A stretch of 64,000 nt of DNA from Kitagawia praeruptora (taxonomy: Eukaryota; Streptophyta; Magnoliopsida; Apiales; Apiaceae). The DNA lies in contig CM075344.1 in NCBI GenBank assembly GCA_037693485.1, forward strand, positions 92,229,001 to 92,293,000, written 5' to 3'. The position numbers and the translations under genes were made by a program. The notes under the pieces were generated by a model. That model did not search any database. It saw only the letters and a list, made by a program, of their open reading frames with translations, and was not told the origin of the DNA. Below, in pieces: positions 1 to 11,514 of the stretch. How positions within the stretch are numbered: the first letter of the stretch is position 1; the number at the start of each line of letters is the position of its first letter.

Positions 1-1005
1 GTTCGCTACATCTAAATGATTCTTGTCGGATGAGTATTCCTTTGACTGAAAATGGCAAGTTTGATGCTTGTTGGATGGTACCTCCTGAGGTATATAGTAA
101 GGATATGATGGTTTTGGTTCACGGTCTATCACACCCTGGATATGGTGTCCTGTTCAATTCTGGATTTTTTCATATGTTCGTTCTTGTGTTTCAGATAGAA
201 GGGAAACAAAGTAGATGGCCGTTAAGTTCGGGGGAAAACTGTAGTGATATGAAACTTAGAATGAGTCTGACTTTAGACTGTGTGATGATGGTCGCACAAT
301 GGAGTCGTCCTTATTTCTTGAATAGGTCGTGCCGGAAGCTGTTATGTATTGGACTTGTGCACAATTCTGCTACCAAGTGTGCAAAGTTAGGGATCTTAAA
401 TGGTCGGGTTGGTTTCATCTCTCAGAATTTTATGAATATGCTTGCTTCTTCTGATGGTTTTATGACTTGTAATTTGCTATTGTTATTACCTGTATGCATT
501 GAGGGGGAGATGGATGATCAGTATCACGATACTAAGGGTCTGGTGCGACCTATTGGGGTCTGCCATGGGAAAGGGAGCGCTGACTGGATGGAAGCTTTCA
601 ATGTGGTGAAGTTGAGAGTTGGTGGCATGCTGTTCACTCCTCTGTTTAAGATATGCGGGTATGATGAGGGTGAGGTTGATCCCCTGATGCTGAGCAGAGT
701 TCGAGGGATGTCATTGAGGCAGGAGATATTACGGACATGGACGATGTCAACCTTTTTTCAGTTTTGGTTTATTTCAGTTAAGAGCATGTGTCTTTGTTAG
801 GTTAACTAGTTCCTGGTTATCTTGTTGGTGTTGTTGTCCGTTTGGACAATTCTTGTGGACGCCCCTAGGTGGGTGCTGGTTTTAGTAGTCTAGTCTAACT
901 AGATTTCTTTGTTGTGTCTTTGATTAGCTTTTATTTATCGCGGGGTATGCCCCTAGAAATATAATTGCTTTTCAATGATATAAATTTTAATTAGCAAAAA
1001 AAAAA
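1..1005 (+). mobile_element. Element A: non-autonomous LINE-tailed element, 3' part
   Basis: The left part lies outside the window. The right end has the family tail: a hairpin with stem GGGG/CCCC at 942-953, then TATAAATTTTAATTAGC and about ten A residues ending near 1005. It sits inside the minus-strand endonuclease frame of LINE E, which resumes at 1006. The body is not LINE ORF1 or ORF2; it carries an unassigned reading frame. The TSD cannot be checked because the left junction is outside the window. Confidence 0.8.
3..800 (+). CDS. Unknown protein of the LINE-tailed passenger family (5' partial)
   Basis: The frame is open from the window edge through the Met at 30 to a TAG at 798-800, so the true start is probably to the left. 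I recognise no domain. It is hydrophobic and rich in G, V, L, M and C, like the long frames of H, M and N. It ends about 140 bases before the 3' hairpin, the position expected for the last codons of the passenger ORF. It could be decayed, since only the C-terminal 266 residues are visible. Function unknown. Confidence 0.5.
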   Translation, partial: SLHLNDSCRMSIPLTENGKFDACWMVPPEVYSKDMMVLVHGLSHPGYGVLFNSGFFHMFVLVFQIEGKQSRWPLSSGENCSDMKLRMSLTLDCVMMVAQWSRPYFLNRSCRKLLCIGLVHNSATKCAKLGILNGRVGFISQNFMNMLASSDGFMTCNLLLLLPVCIEGEMDDQYHDTKGLVRPIGVCHGKGSADWMEAFNVVKLRVGGMLFTPLFKICGYDEGEVDPLMLSRVRGMSLRQEILRTWTMSTFFQFWFISVKSMCLC

Positions 1006-1274
1006 GTAATATGCTGACTAGATGCAGAAATAATGGAGAGATCCCACAGCCTACGATTCCAGCCAACCCAAATACGGCCACCAGAGTGATATTCATAATT
1101 ATGAAGCCAAGAAAAACTAGGGGCAATCTCCGAGGAGATACTCTTTGCAATGTCCTCTTGAACTCTCGTCTCTAGCAGACCAACTAAGGAGAGCTTATTA
1201 TGCGCAATGAAATCTCTAACAAAAGAGCGCTTATTATTAAGGCCCCGGACATTGAAAGAACAAAAATCAATCAT
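1006..1274 (-). pseudogene. LINE E ORF2, N-terminal endonuclease fragment
   Basis: The frame starts at an ATG at 1272-1274 and opens with a motif MIDFCSFNVRGLNNK, which matches the start of ORF2 in B, C and D (FCSYNVRGLNNK). This is the start of an exo_endo_phos (APE-like) endonuclease domain; the metal-binding glutamate of LLETRVQ is visible. Family knowledge: this enzyme nicks target DNA to prime reverse transcription. The frame is cut after about 90 residues by insertion of A, and the rest of ORF2 lies left of the window. Confidence 0.85.
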
Positions 1275-1285
1275 AAATCAAAAGA

Positions 1286-2813
1286 TTAAGATTGAGGGGA
1301 TTGAGTCCCGAAATTCCTCTTAGCTCGCTTACGAGCTTTAGGAGATTTCTTTTTCATCTTACGATCCACTTCATCAACAATAACCAGATTTTTGAAATTG
1401 CTTGGTAGGGGCGGAGATTCTTGAGAAGGAGAGCACACCACTTGAGGTTTCCTTTTAACATGCACATTTGTCCATCCGCCACCATCAGTATCATCCACCT
1501 TATGCTCAGGCGATAACGATGGTTTCCCAGCAAAATCATCCTCGTTCATATTAACATCCCCATCAGTTCCAGCCTTAACTTCATTTTGAGCTCCAGATTC
1601 AGCTTTCCCACCATCATTTGCACCCACAACATCCTCAGTTGACACATTAGCCTTTTCCTTTGAAGTGTCTCCTTCCTCAGTGCCTTTTGATTTCTTGACC
1701 CACAAACGTTTTACTAGTGGACAAGCCGCAGCTACATGACCCAAAGAGTGATACCCCGAACACACTAAGGGTTTGTTAAGATAAGAAATTTTTACCTCCA
1801 CATTGAAATGAGTTTTAGTAACCGGGTCAAAATCAGTCGCAGGAATTACATTCGGAAGAGGATCTCCAATTGTATATTGGACACACATTTTTGCGAACGG
1901 TAGTATTTCCAATCTTGAAGTGTAAGAATCAGCTCCAATAGGTTTTCCTATCACACTTGCAAGCCTAATCAAGCCCCTTGAGGTCCAGTAAAAGTCTGGA
2001 ATATTTTGCATCTTAAACCACAGCGGCATAGACGTGATTTTATCCTCACCTACATTAGTTCCCCAAGTACTAAGTACCACAGGCCTCCTTTCAAAATACC
2101 AGGTTCCCCTAGCTAATACCTCATTTTTCTGCCGCAAAGTATTGAATTTGAAAACAAACGTGTTTTCGTTTTTCTGAAACACACCACATACGCCCCAACG
2201 CTTCCAAACCGAGAAAGCCGTATCTTTGACTGCTCTAAATGACATCGTTCCTTTAGTGAAAGTACCAATGAGACAGGTTTTAAGCTTTTCTGCCCCCTCA
2301 ATCAGTTCCTCATCAGGTGGATCCACAGATGCACCCTTCGGCAAAGGGAAGTATTCAAAAGTCACATTCTCAGTAGATGGTGGGGGATCTTTCAAGATTT
2401 GGGACCAGGATTTTGGTTGAGCTTCTTGACCTACATTAGTTTTTCCAGGAATCTCATCTTCCTTCTCTTGTGTTTTCCCTTCAGGCTTTTTATCAAACTC
2501 CTTATCATCACGATTTGTGTCTCCCTTTTTCATCTTTTAGACCCGAAGTTCCTTCTACGGCTATATTTGACTTAGGCATTTGTACAGGCACTTGAAGGGC
2601 ATTATCACCAGCGTGGCCATTCGACCGAAAGATCGGTAAGCCATATTCATCCCGACCAGAAATGAAGCAAGAATGGCCACCCATGTCGCCATTAAACTCC
2701 ACCTTGCTCTTTAAGATCTCTGTTTCAACCTTAGCCATAGACAAACATTCACTGCAAGCAAGAACGTATAGCTCACATAAAACGCGACTCAACATCAGAT
2801 TCCTTTGGAGCAC
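1286..2813 (-). pseudogene. LINE E ORF1 (DUF4283-like RNA-binding protein, frameshifted)
   Basis: Two overlapping frames, 2813-2508 and 2533-1286, together read as the core of LINE ORF1. The first contains FISGRDEYGLPIF, found in every ORF1 of this window. The second has the WYFERRPVVLSTWG block, the PLWFKMQNIPDFYW block and a damaged zinc knuckle (CSGYHSLGHVAAACP; other copies have CxHCKSLGHxxxxC). ORF1 proteins of plant L1 elements bind the element RNA. A frameshift near 2530 separates the halves. The usual N-terminus (MVSQGSNCDSES) is missing and is replaced by the frame at 2826-5194. Confidence 0.85.
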
Positions 2814-2896
2814 CTGCCTTTCAAGTTAACAAGTCTCACTATCATTTCTAGTAAGAACTGTCCTCCCCATAACATCATCATACAAAAAAAGTGAAA

Positions 2897-3058
2897 ATGA
2901 GAGTCGGATATGCTCTAACCTCTCTCTAACGTCTCTCTAAAATTCTCAAACAATCTAAGCATCTTCTCCATCAGATCTAAAGTTCCACATCCTAATCCAT
3001 CTTCCCCTTCTCATCTCTCACCTAAACACCAAATTTCTTGTATTTCTTGTCGGTTAGC
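2897..3058 (+). promoter_or_regulatory. Conserved 5' leader of element F
   Basis: The leader runs from the ATGAGAGTC box through a pyrimidine-rich stretch to ccaaatttcttgtatttctt, then the start codon at 3059. The same order of boxes precedes the first ORF in B, C, D, E, I, M, N, P, Q and S. A role as internal promoter or 5' UTR is inferred from this conservation and from known LINE biology. Confidence 0.5.
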
Positions 3059-4549
3059 ATGAGTCGTAAGAGGGTTTCATTTGTGGATGATTCTGCGATA
3101 GAGGCTTCTGTCAAGAATCATGTGGCGATGACCCAGGAGGGGTTGAATCCAGTTTCGAGCCCAAAAAGGGTCTCGTTTGCGGCCGATTTGGTATCGGAGA
3201 TACCATCTATTAATATTCGATCTAGGAATGATGGCAAAAAGAGGGTCGCGAGGGTCTCCTTTGCTGACAACCTAGTCACGATGATCCCAGAGTTTGGGGT
3301 AGCTGCTCGCACCCGCAGTAGGGTCATGCATCACTTAATTGATGGTAAGGTTTTTTCCCAAACGAAACCTCCTAGTCTTAATAAAGTAGATGGGGATCAT
3401 TGTGTTACTTCCTTTGTTGATCTGTCGGAGCCCTCCCCGAAAGAGGAAATGGTTGCTGACTCGACTAAAGGGGAAAGTCTAGCCATTGATGTGCCTATGT
3501 CTGAAGCTCGAATGGGTGATGCTGAGGGGGTCGGGAATGACTTGTATAAGGTCATTGATTCATCAAAAGGGGACTTCTCTGTCCCGGTTATGGACTTTGG
3601 TAGAGACAGTGATAATGTTGGGCCTAATGTTGAGGTTGCTGAGATGAATAGGATGGATGCTAAGGGGAAGGGGAAGACCCGGTGTAATGAAATGAAAAAA
3701 GAAGAAGAGATTCCTAGTTGGAATATATCTGTAAAGCGAATGCAGAAATGGTTGGCTATTGCTATGAAGGTAGTCATTCTCTTCAGAGACTGCATTGTTC
3801 ACAATGGGCACGAGGTGCCTACGATCTGGGGGAATGTTGACATGAGTGATCTGAATATTTTAAATGGATTGCAAAGAAGGCAGGATGTAAAGATTTTGAG
3901 AGATTTGGGTATTGCCCTGAATTGTATTAGGCAGCTTGGGAATTACATTAGGAAGAACAGAATCCCTCTTCAGGTGCTAGGGGAGGATGACCAGATTCTT
4001 CCGGTCATGGAAGAAGAGGCGAAGATAGTGGGTCTTTTAGACCACACATCTTACAACTCCGAGTTGAAGAGGAAGGCTTTGGTGGCAGCGAGGCGTAATT
4101 TGGATAACCTTAGGATGTTCATCGCCTCTCTGGGTAAAGAAATCCCTTTGGTTAAGGGGTCCCGAGATAGGGAATTCACTGCCTCTGCTCGTGGGTTACG
4201 AGATTTTGAGGAAATGCAGCTTCATGATTTAACCTGTCGATCTATCCAATTGAGGGACTATCTGATAGACTTGGGAATTGATCTGCCAACGGCTGAGCAG
4301 CAACATAGTCCGCTTTTTGGGGGTAAGGATGCAATACCCTTCAAGGAACTGGGAGAGGGGAGAAATAATGCAAAGGAGTAAAGTCTTAGCAGGATGCAGT
4401 ATCTGGGGCCTTTGTTTCGTCTTGTTGGGGATGTTACTGTGCATGTTGATTCTGAGCAAGTGGAGGAGATCATGGAGGAGGCTAAGGAGGCCAGGATCTG
4501 CGGGACAAAGGCGAGGATCAAGCATGGGAATCTCCGTAAGAGGGGTTAA
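3059..4549 (+). pseudogene. KRVSF-repeat protein of element F (one in-frame stop)
   Basis: I chose the ATG at 3059 because it directly follows the leader box. The frame covers 497 codons to TAA 4547-4549, with one internal TAA at 4379-4381 and the same frame continuing behind it. The N-terminus has three related motifs: RKRVSF, PKRVSFAADLVSEIP and ARVSFADNLVTMIP. The C-terminal half is charged and probably helical, with a loosely repeated pattern of L..LR followed by LG and IPL or LP (around 3890, 4100 and 4245). The last residues are basic (KARIKHGNLRKRG). RVxF is the PP1 docking consensus; whether it acts so here is inference. Related to P and T. Confidence 0.55.
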
Positions 4550-7399
4550 TCCTAACCTGATAGGGCTTTTCTAGTTTGTAAAATGCGAACCAGAAGTTTT
4601 AACTAGTTGGTCTAGTTTGTTGACTTTCAAATGTCGTTGTTAGGCATTTATAATGTTGTTTTGTTGATTTCGCGGGGTATACCCCTAGAAGTGTTTTCTG
4701 CTGTTCCCTTTTGGGTATAAAATTTTAATTAGCAAAAAAAAAAAAACTGTCCTCCCCATATCTACGTTTCTTTCAGGCCAATTAGCAAACACTTCAACAA
4801 TATTATTTAAACCCAGTTTGAAATCCAAGGCAGAATGAAGCATTCCATTCCACGAACCATACCACGGGACTAAATCCTGATTGGAATCAAGGGCTAAACC
4901 CCCTCCAACAGCATACATAACACCGTTCTTAACAAAGAACGCCGCTAAAGCAAGGTCATCAGGACTGAGATATGCGAGCACAACCCAACCTCCTTGCAAG
5001 ACATCCATAACACCTTTCTTAAGAAAGTCATTCGTTAATACAGGTTCACCAGGACTAGTGAGCCCATCAAACGTATTCGAAGACCTCATTAAACAGACTA
5101 CAGATCTGTCAAATCCATCTTCCAAATCCACAAAAGTAGACTCCGAAAACCTCAAACTTCCAATATAAGAAAAGATCTCTGATAACAAACCCATTAAAAA
5201 AACTCCGAGAATAATTATATAAAATATAAGAAATATAGTGGATGAGGTCAGAGATATGAAGAAGAAGATGAATTTAGGAAGGAAAAGCTTTGATCTGGTG
5301 AAGAAATGGTGTAGATTAAGGCTAGATTTTGTGGCGGCTAGGTTTTTTTTTTTTTTTTTTGCTAATTAAAATTTATACCACAAGCAAAAGATTACATCTC
5401 TAGGGGCATACCCCGCGATAAGTAACACATCTACCTAGCGGAACAACAGAGAAAAAACATCAATAATGCTAGATAAACTAGCAATCAACTACAACAGAAC
5501 ACAAACAACATAAAATCTAAAGATTATTCTGGCGCCTTAAACAACCTAGAATTGAGACCAGGCACATGTCTCACAAAGCCCATAGTAATGAGAAGCAGCA
5601 GATAAACCATGTAGTGACGCAAATACATTCCAACAACAAACCTCTTCCTGACCTGATACGGATCAACCGACACCCCCCTTCTCAACATGAGAGTTGGCCT
5701 CCAAAAAAGCACCTCATCGGCTAACTTTTCCTTGGAAGGAGAACCAGCCTCCAGCTGATTAAAGATGCCCTCCGGAGTGATCACCACCTTAACAGTATAG
5801 CAATACACAGCTCCCCTTCGGAGATTCCAAATGTCAACAACTCGACATTGGCAAACAGCAGATAACATAGTCAACAAAGTGACCTCAATAACCTCACAAG
5901 CAACAGCGAGACCCGCAATTCCATACACAAAAAACCCCGCTAGAACCACCAAGGGTTCAACTATCAACCTGAGTTTGAAAGGGCGAAATCTCATGCACTG
6001 ACCAACCGTCATCATCATTAATCTAAAAATCCCTCTAGAAAGGGTCTCCACCAGCAACAAGATACAGCCATTTAGGTCCGAGCAGCCATGCTCTACTCCC
6101 GAATGGACACCAGCATCAGAATTGCAACCCTTAACAGCAATGGGAGAATCCCCAGTCAAGTCATTGCCAACCTTAGACAACACCTCAAGAGGGGGTATTG
6201 CAATCCCCATCACATTGATTAAAACATGCAGCAGCACATTAGAGTTATAACCACTGTAGACAATAAGCTTCTTCAGGACAATCAAACGATTTTCTTTAGA
6301 TGAGACCAACATACATCGAGCAATATGGATATCTGCAACGATGGTCCACATTGTAATGATTTGCAACCCATGACTTCTGTACATAACATCAGTCGACATC
6401 ATAACCACAACCCCGCATTGTCTTGCCCTTTTGCAACTGTTTAAATCCATCTCATCCATTAGATCATGGGTGTCCCGCATCTCCCAGCAAGTAATCAAAG
6501 CATACTCAACCTTCCGCACTAGAAGTCTGTTAACAGGACCAGCTCTAGTCACACAATAATTATCAACAAATGTGCTCAAAATCTGAGCCATTAATCCCAG
6601 CACCTCCAACATTCGTTGCTTCCTATCAACAACCCAAAAGCCAACATACCCGGCTAATGGCAATTTCAAACCCCATCCATTAGAGATTACCTTACCTTTA
6701 ATAAAGACTATCGTCTTACTTTCAAGGCCAGACTCAAGGGAGTCTCTCCTTTGTTCCGAATAGAACCCATCAGGATTAACGAAGGGCATTTTTCTCAACT
6801 GAAAAACCTCAATCGCAACATAGCATTGAATAATCCATCTAGTAGAAATAAACTTCCGAAACATAAGACACACCCCATTCGCTATGAAAAGCGATGTCTG
6901 GCATTTATGCATACAACCATTCCTTGATTTATCGAACAGCATGACCAAGAAAGCCACACGGATGTACCCATCACCATCAGAACATGGATCAATAGACCCA
7001 TCAGACCAGGTAGGAGCTAGGGAGTCATCGCCAATGGCACCCTTCAAAAAGTCTTCCTCTTGGATATCACAGAACACTAGCCCAATGAGAACATCTATAG
7101 AGTACACCATCAAATTGGTGAGAACCCGTTGAGGCATTACGACGAACACCAGGCGGGTACTAACATTAATGGGTTCCTCTTTCACCACCCATTTCCTAAT
7201 TACACATATAGTGGTTACAGTGAAGATGTCCACAAAGGCCACCTTCACCTCCACACTCAGATCGAGGGATCCACTAAAAAGTAGACTTTCAACCTTCACC
7301 TCCATATTCGTGACAGTCTTCCAATGAGTGGACAACTTGGTCAAGGACATGCCTCGATTAGTTTTTACCCCAGGCCTTTCCTTCGAAGAGAGAAAAAAA

Positions 7400-7570
7400 A
7401 TGAGAGTCGTTTTCTCTCTAGGAACCCTAGCTAGCCGCCACTAAATCTCTCCTAAATCTAAGCCTTTTTTCATCAAATCTAACCACAAATCCTTCACTAA
7501 TCCATCTCTCTCTTCTTCCTATCACCATAAACACTTATATTTCTTATAATTACTAGTTGTATTTCTTGTA
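7400..7570 (+). promoter_or_regulatory. Conserved 5' leader of element I
   Basis: It carries ATGAGAGTCGTTTTCTCTCT, then cctagctagccgcc, an agcc..atcaaatct block and ataaacacttatatttctta before the ATG at 7571. The order matches the leaders of LINEs in the window, although the coding bodies are unrelated. Confidence 0.5.
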
Positions 7571-7828
7571 ATGGGCTCGTTTTACTGGGTGCTTTGTCTG
7601 GTGGGTTCTATGGAGAACCAGTTGGGATTTTCGCTTCCTTTGAAGTGTTGTCGTTCGTTGATGGGGTTTTTGGGTTGGAAACTCTTTGGTTTTCAAACCA
7701 AAAATTTGTTGTTGCCCTCGTCATTTATGCTGGGAGGTTATCCTTACCTGTTGCGCGCGGATTCACTCCGGTATTTTTTTGAAGGGGAGTCCTTCGTCCT
7801 TAGTCATGACATTTTTTTGCAGGATTTG

Positions 7829-10800
7829 TATAACGACCTAGAATTTTTCACGATTTTTAAATGTTTATTTAAGCGTTAAATGTGGAAATATGTGAAATAT
7901 ATGATGAGTAAATTTTTATGAAGTCAAGTTATGTGTGAAAACATGATTATGTGATTATATGATGTTTGGTATATGTCGTATATGCTCGTGGGATTTTATT
8001 TATAATTTTTGGAGCATTAAAAGTATTTTTAAAGTGTATTTTTAATCTTTTAAAATTCATATAAAATCATTAAAGTTAACTTTAATCATAAAATCTTTTG
8101 CATTATCATCTTTGTGATATTGTTGAGTTTTTAAAATTGGTGGGAGTATTTAATTATGGGTGTAAGTATTTTAAAATGATTTTAAAAGCTTTATTGCATT
8201 TAAAAGCTTTAAACTTGTAAAATTCATAATAAATTCATTTTAGACTCAAATATTATTTTAAAAATATGGGGAGGTCTTTATTTTCATAAATTTTATTTTA
8301 GAATTTTAGAATTTATTTTTCCCCAAATTTTCCGATTTATTTCGATTTTAGATTGATTAAAAACGGTTTTTAAAAGGAAAATAGATTTTCAGCATTTGTA
8401 AAATGACGAAACTGCCCTTTGCAGTATTAATACCCACCGCCAGCAGCTTCTTCTTCCTCTATCACTTTTCTTTCATTTCTTTTCTTGTGCAGAGCTCTAA
8501 AACTCTCTCTCTCTCCTTCAATACACTCTCTCTCTTCTTAATCTCACCGTTTATGGTCAGTTTGAATGATCGGAGACCGGATTTGTGCTTCGTTTTTCCT
8601 CCTCTACACGCGGTTGTAATTGCATGTCATTTTTATGATAAAACTTGAAAACCCACTTCGGGTTTGGTGATGATTCCGGACTGTTTTGGTTTGATTCTTG
8701 TTGTTCAGGTCGTATTTGTAGTTATTTGTTGATTGTATACTTGTTAGTTTGAGTATATATGTATAGTTCGAATTATATACATGTGTTCGAATTTTTATGT
8801 ATTAATCTTGACTATATGTGGGTTGTTATATGTTAATTAACATGTTTTCTTGATTGTTAGTTAGTAAATATTGAGGGAGCTGCATGTGAAATTATATAAA
8901 TTTTAGTAGTTTTCGGATTGTTTAGTAGTAATAACCTACTACTGTTAAACAGTTCGTGTAGTAATCATTTGAAGTCGAATGGTAAAACTGATTACATATT
9001 CAGATTCCTTACAAAAAAATAGGTGGAATAGGCTCTTGAATCATGTCAATAGGATTTAAAACGATTGAGTTATGGTCGGTCAAAGTTAAGCTATTTGTAT
9101 TGACTTCGGGATTTTGATCCCTGAACTTTAGAAAATCGTAGTTAATCGAATACTTATTCAAAAATTACGAGCCTTACCATTCTGGAAAGGTCTTGGAGTT
9201 GTCTATAACTTTTATGTTTTACACTTTTTCATTTGAATTCATCTTTATGCAGTAAAGTGACATTCTTTGGGACTGATCGGTTTAGATTTATCTTTGATGA
9301 TCTATTTGTAAGATATTTGAGTTTGGTCGAAATGGTGAAATGGTTAAGTCTAAGTATGATTATGAATTGATATGAGATAAATAAATCCTTGGGCTTGTAG
9401 GTGGATTTTATATCCATCGTAGGTACATAATTACCTACGATAATTGCGATTTGGAGTCGGATATTTTCCGAGGAATAGTCCATTTTATAAAGGAGACTAT
9501 GTCCGATTTTCATGAAAAATATATGAAGTAAAGTATGTATTAAATAGCATGACTGTTTATGAGTTATGCTTATCTGCTAAATGCTAAGTGGCTTATGTGA
9601 GAAGCATGTTCTAATTGCTAAGTGCTTAAGTGATTACTTGATTATGTGAAATTACTTGGTGAATATGTTTAGTATAATTAATGTGTGTATAAGTATTAAG
9701 TGTTAACATGTTATAGGAACCGTTGGGTAGAAAATAGTTATGTGATTGAGGAGTAAGGAGTACTGAAATAGTACTTTACCTTATATAGGTACCAGTAGGA
9801 GGCCAATTAGAGCCGGTTCGCGTGTAAGTGGAATCTTTGAAGTAAGATGTTATCGGAGTTAACAAGCATTTTGGTTCACGAATTACGGAGGAAAGATAGA
9901 CGTATAGTCGGTTAAAGACCAGCGTGCAAAGAAGTAGAGACTGATGTATAGAGAATATCTAATCGATGTGTGAAATCAGGACTACTTATATTGAGGCAAG
10001 TAACTCTATCTTTACTTGCAGTTTCTATTCTTAAATGATGTACCATGTTGATTCAAGCATGCCTACCTTATACCATGTCGTTCATAAAGCTTGTATAGCC
10101 TAATTCTTTCTAATTGCTTCTTGACCATATATGTCAACCAGAGTCATTCCTGATCATACCTAATTGACTGACCGATAAACCATTGTTAAAAGTTAACCTA
10201 TGTCCATGACCCGGATACCCTATGTCGATTTTAAAATACTTATCAAAACTCATTTTTGACTTCAACCCTGTTTTACAAACTTGATTTCTTTTATCAAAGA
10301 TTCTAAAACCTTATGAATTGATCAAATGTTTTCAAACTAAGACTTATCCTATATCTTTGACCTCTGATTTGAAATGCTCCCTTATACCCTGATCGAAGCC
10401 TTGATTCCATTTGAGCTTATATCTTGTTGATTCAGACTTGTACCTCTATTCCTTGATGTCAGAATACTGAGTCAAACCCTTTGAATTTTATCATTGCAAA
10501 TAAAAATGAAATGTTTTCTAAAAAAATGCTTTGAAGCTACTTAGACTGGGCTGATCTGTTATCAGTGAGTCGAAGGTACTTCAGGGTAAAGGTTTTTGAA
10601 AGGATTTGAGTACTAAAATGTTTTCCAGATTTTAAAATGTTTTCAAAAGTGTTTTCCAAAAGAGATTTTTGCAAAAGTGTTAGGAATTCCGTCAAAAATG
10701 TTTTTATATACGGATTCCTGACGATTGGAGAGACGGGGCGAACGGGTAACGCTGGTTCCATCTGGTTGTGTATTACAGTGTAGTTCTGGTTTGTCCAGTT

Positions 10801-11499
10801 CAACACTTTTATTTATAGGCCAATGTGTTGCCTCTTGGGAACCCAAGTAATCCTAATGAAAGGATTGATACCCAGAGGGACTTTGTGTCCGATATGGGGG
10901 GACTTTATGGGCTGATCACCCATTCTGTCTTGTTAAAAAGGGATATAAAACCTCCAATCAGTTTTCTTTAATGATGCTTACTTTTATCTATTGTGAAATG
11001 AAATTGGTTTACCTTTTTAAATATCAAATGTTTTACAGTTTTGAAGAATATATAATGTTATCCTATTGTCGGTTGATTTCATATCATATACCCGTACCAG
11101 GACCCTTGTTTTATTCCCGGATAGCCACGTTATACCTTGAGTTACTGTTATCTTATAAATTCTCATATTATGTTGTTAGTAGAGATTAGTAGTTTCTTGC
11201 TGAGCTTTGTTGGCTCATTCTTGCTTTATTTTCCCTCCCTTTCAGTTAGGGTTACGGATTAACTATCTTCGAATGATAATTCGATTGAGAGCGGTGAAGT
11301 GATCTCTAAAGATTAGATTGCAGAGTCAGCATGGACCGCGCTTCAGATAAGAAGGTATAATAGTTGTAGTGATTTAGTTTCTTGTTTCATACTATAACCT
11401 GAGATCGATCCTTGTTGAGGGGTCATCTGTACGATTAAGTTATACTTAATTGTATTGGTTGTGGCACCAAATCCTGACCCCGGATATGGGGGTGTCACA
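7829..11499 (+). repeat. J 5' LTR (3671 bp)
   Basis: It begins tataacgacc and ends gggggtgtcaca. It differs from the 3' LTR by scattered substitutions and small indels, such as a two-base change in the CT run near 8510 and a seven-base gap near 9953. It contains no gene. The short frames in it (8403-8648, 10971-11189) are also present in the other LTR and are not supported as coding. Confidence 0.95.
10944..10950 (+). promoter_or_regulatory. Possible TATA box of the J LTR
   Basis: The motif tataaaa in the last 600 bases of the LTR is repeated identically in the 3' LTR near 19984. Position within a long LTR is compatible with a U3 promoter, but no transcript evidence exists here, and AT-rich sequence makes chance matches common. 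Confidence 0.3.
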
Positions 11500-11502
11500 G
11501 GT

Positions 11503-11514
11503 TGGTATCAGAGC
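11503..11514 (+). other. J primer-binding site, initiator Met-tRNA
   Basis: The sequence tggtatcagagc lies three bases after the end of the 5' LTR. It is complementary to the 3' end of plant initiator methionine tRNA, the usual primer for minus-strand DNA synthesis in this class. Confidence 0.92.

Larger units (their letters stand above)
2872..4746 (+). mobile_element. Element F: non-autonomous LINE-tailed element, KRVSF type
   Basis: Both sides carry the TSD actgtcctccccata (2857-2871 and 4746-4760). The conserved 5' box has its ATG at 2897, so 25 bases lie between the TSD and that ATG. The tail has a hairpin GGGGTATACCCC at 4674-4685 and ends in poly(A). It is inserted in LINE E on the opposite strand, splitting a frame that rejoins exactly. 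The full length of about 1.87 kb is a complete element. Confidence 0.88.
2826..5194 (-). pseudogene. Unknown ORF replacing the ORF1 N-terminus in LINE E, interrupted by F
   Basis: The frame starts at the ATG at 5192-5194, just downstream of the ATTTCTTA leader box, and runs to 4747. Without F it continues at 2858 and ends at a TAA at 2826-2828, about 160 codons in all. It is not similar by eye to the normal ORF1 N-terminus. A segment VLQGGWVVLAYLSPDD resembles VLDMLQDGFCLPFEDC in element U. The passenger-type frame therefore lies directly upstream of the LINE ORF1 remainder, which suggests template switching or recombination between family members. Function unknown. Confidence 0.55.

Noticed and set aside
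8403..8648. An 81-codon frame in the J 5' LTR
   Set aside because: AT/CT-rich LTR sequence, no domain, and the 3' LTR copy has a two-base indel in the CT run that changes the frame.
10971..11189. A 72-codon frame in the J 5' LTR, repeated at 20011-20229
   Set aside because: Both copies sit in the LTRs; the repetition follows from LTR duplication and there is no sign of coding use.
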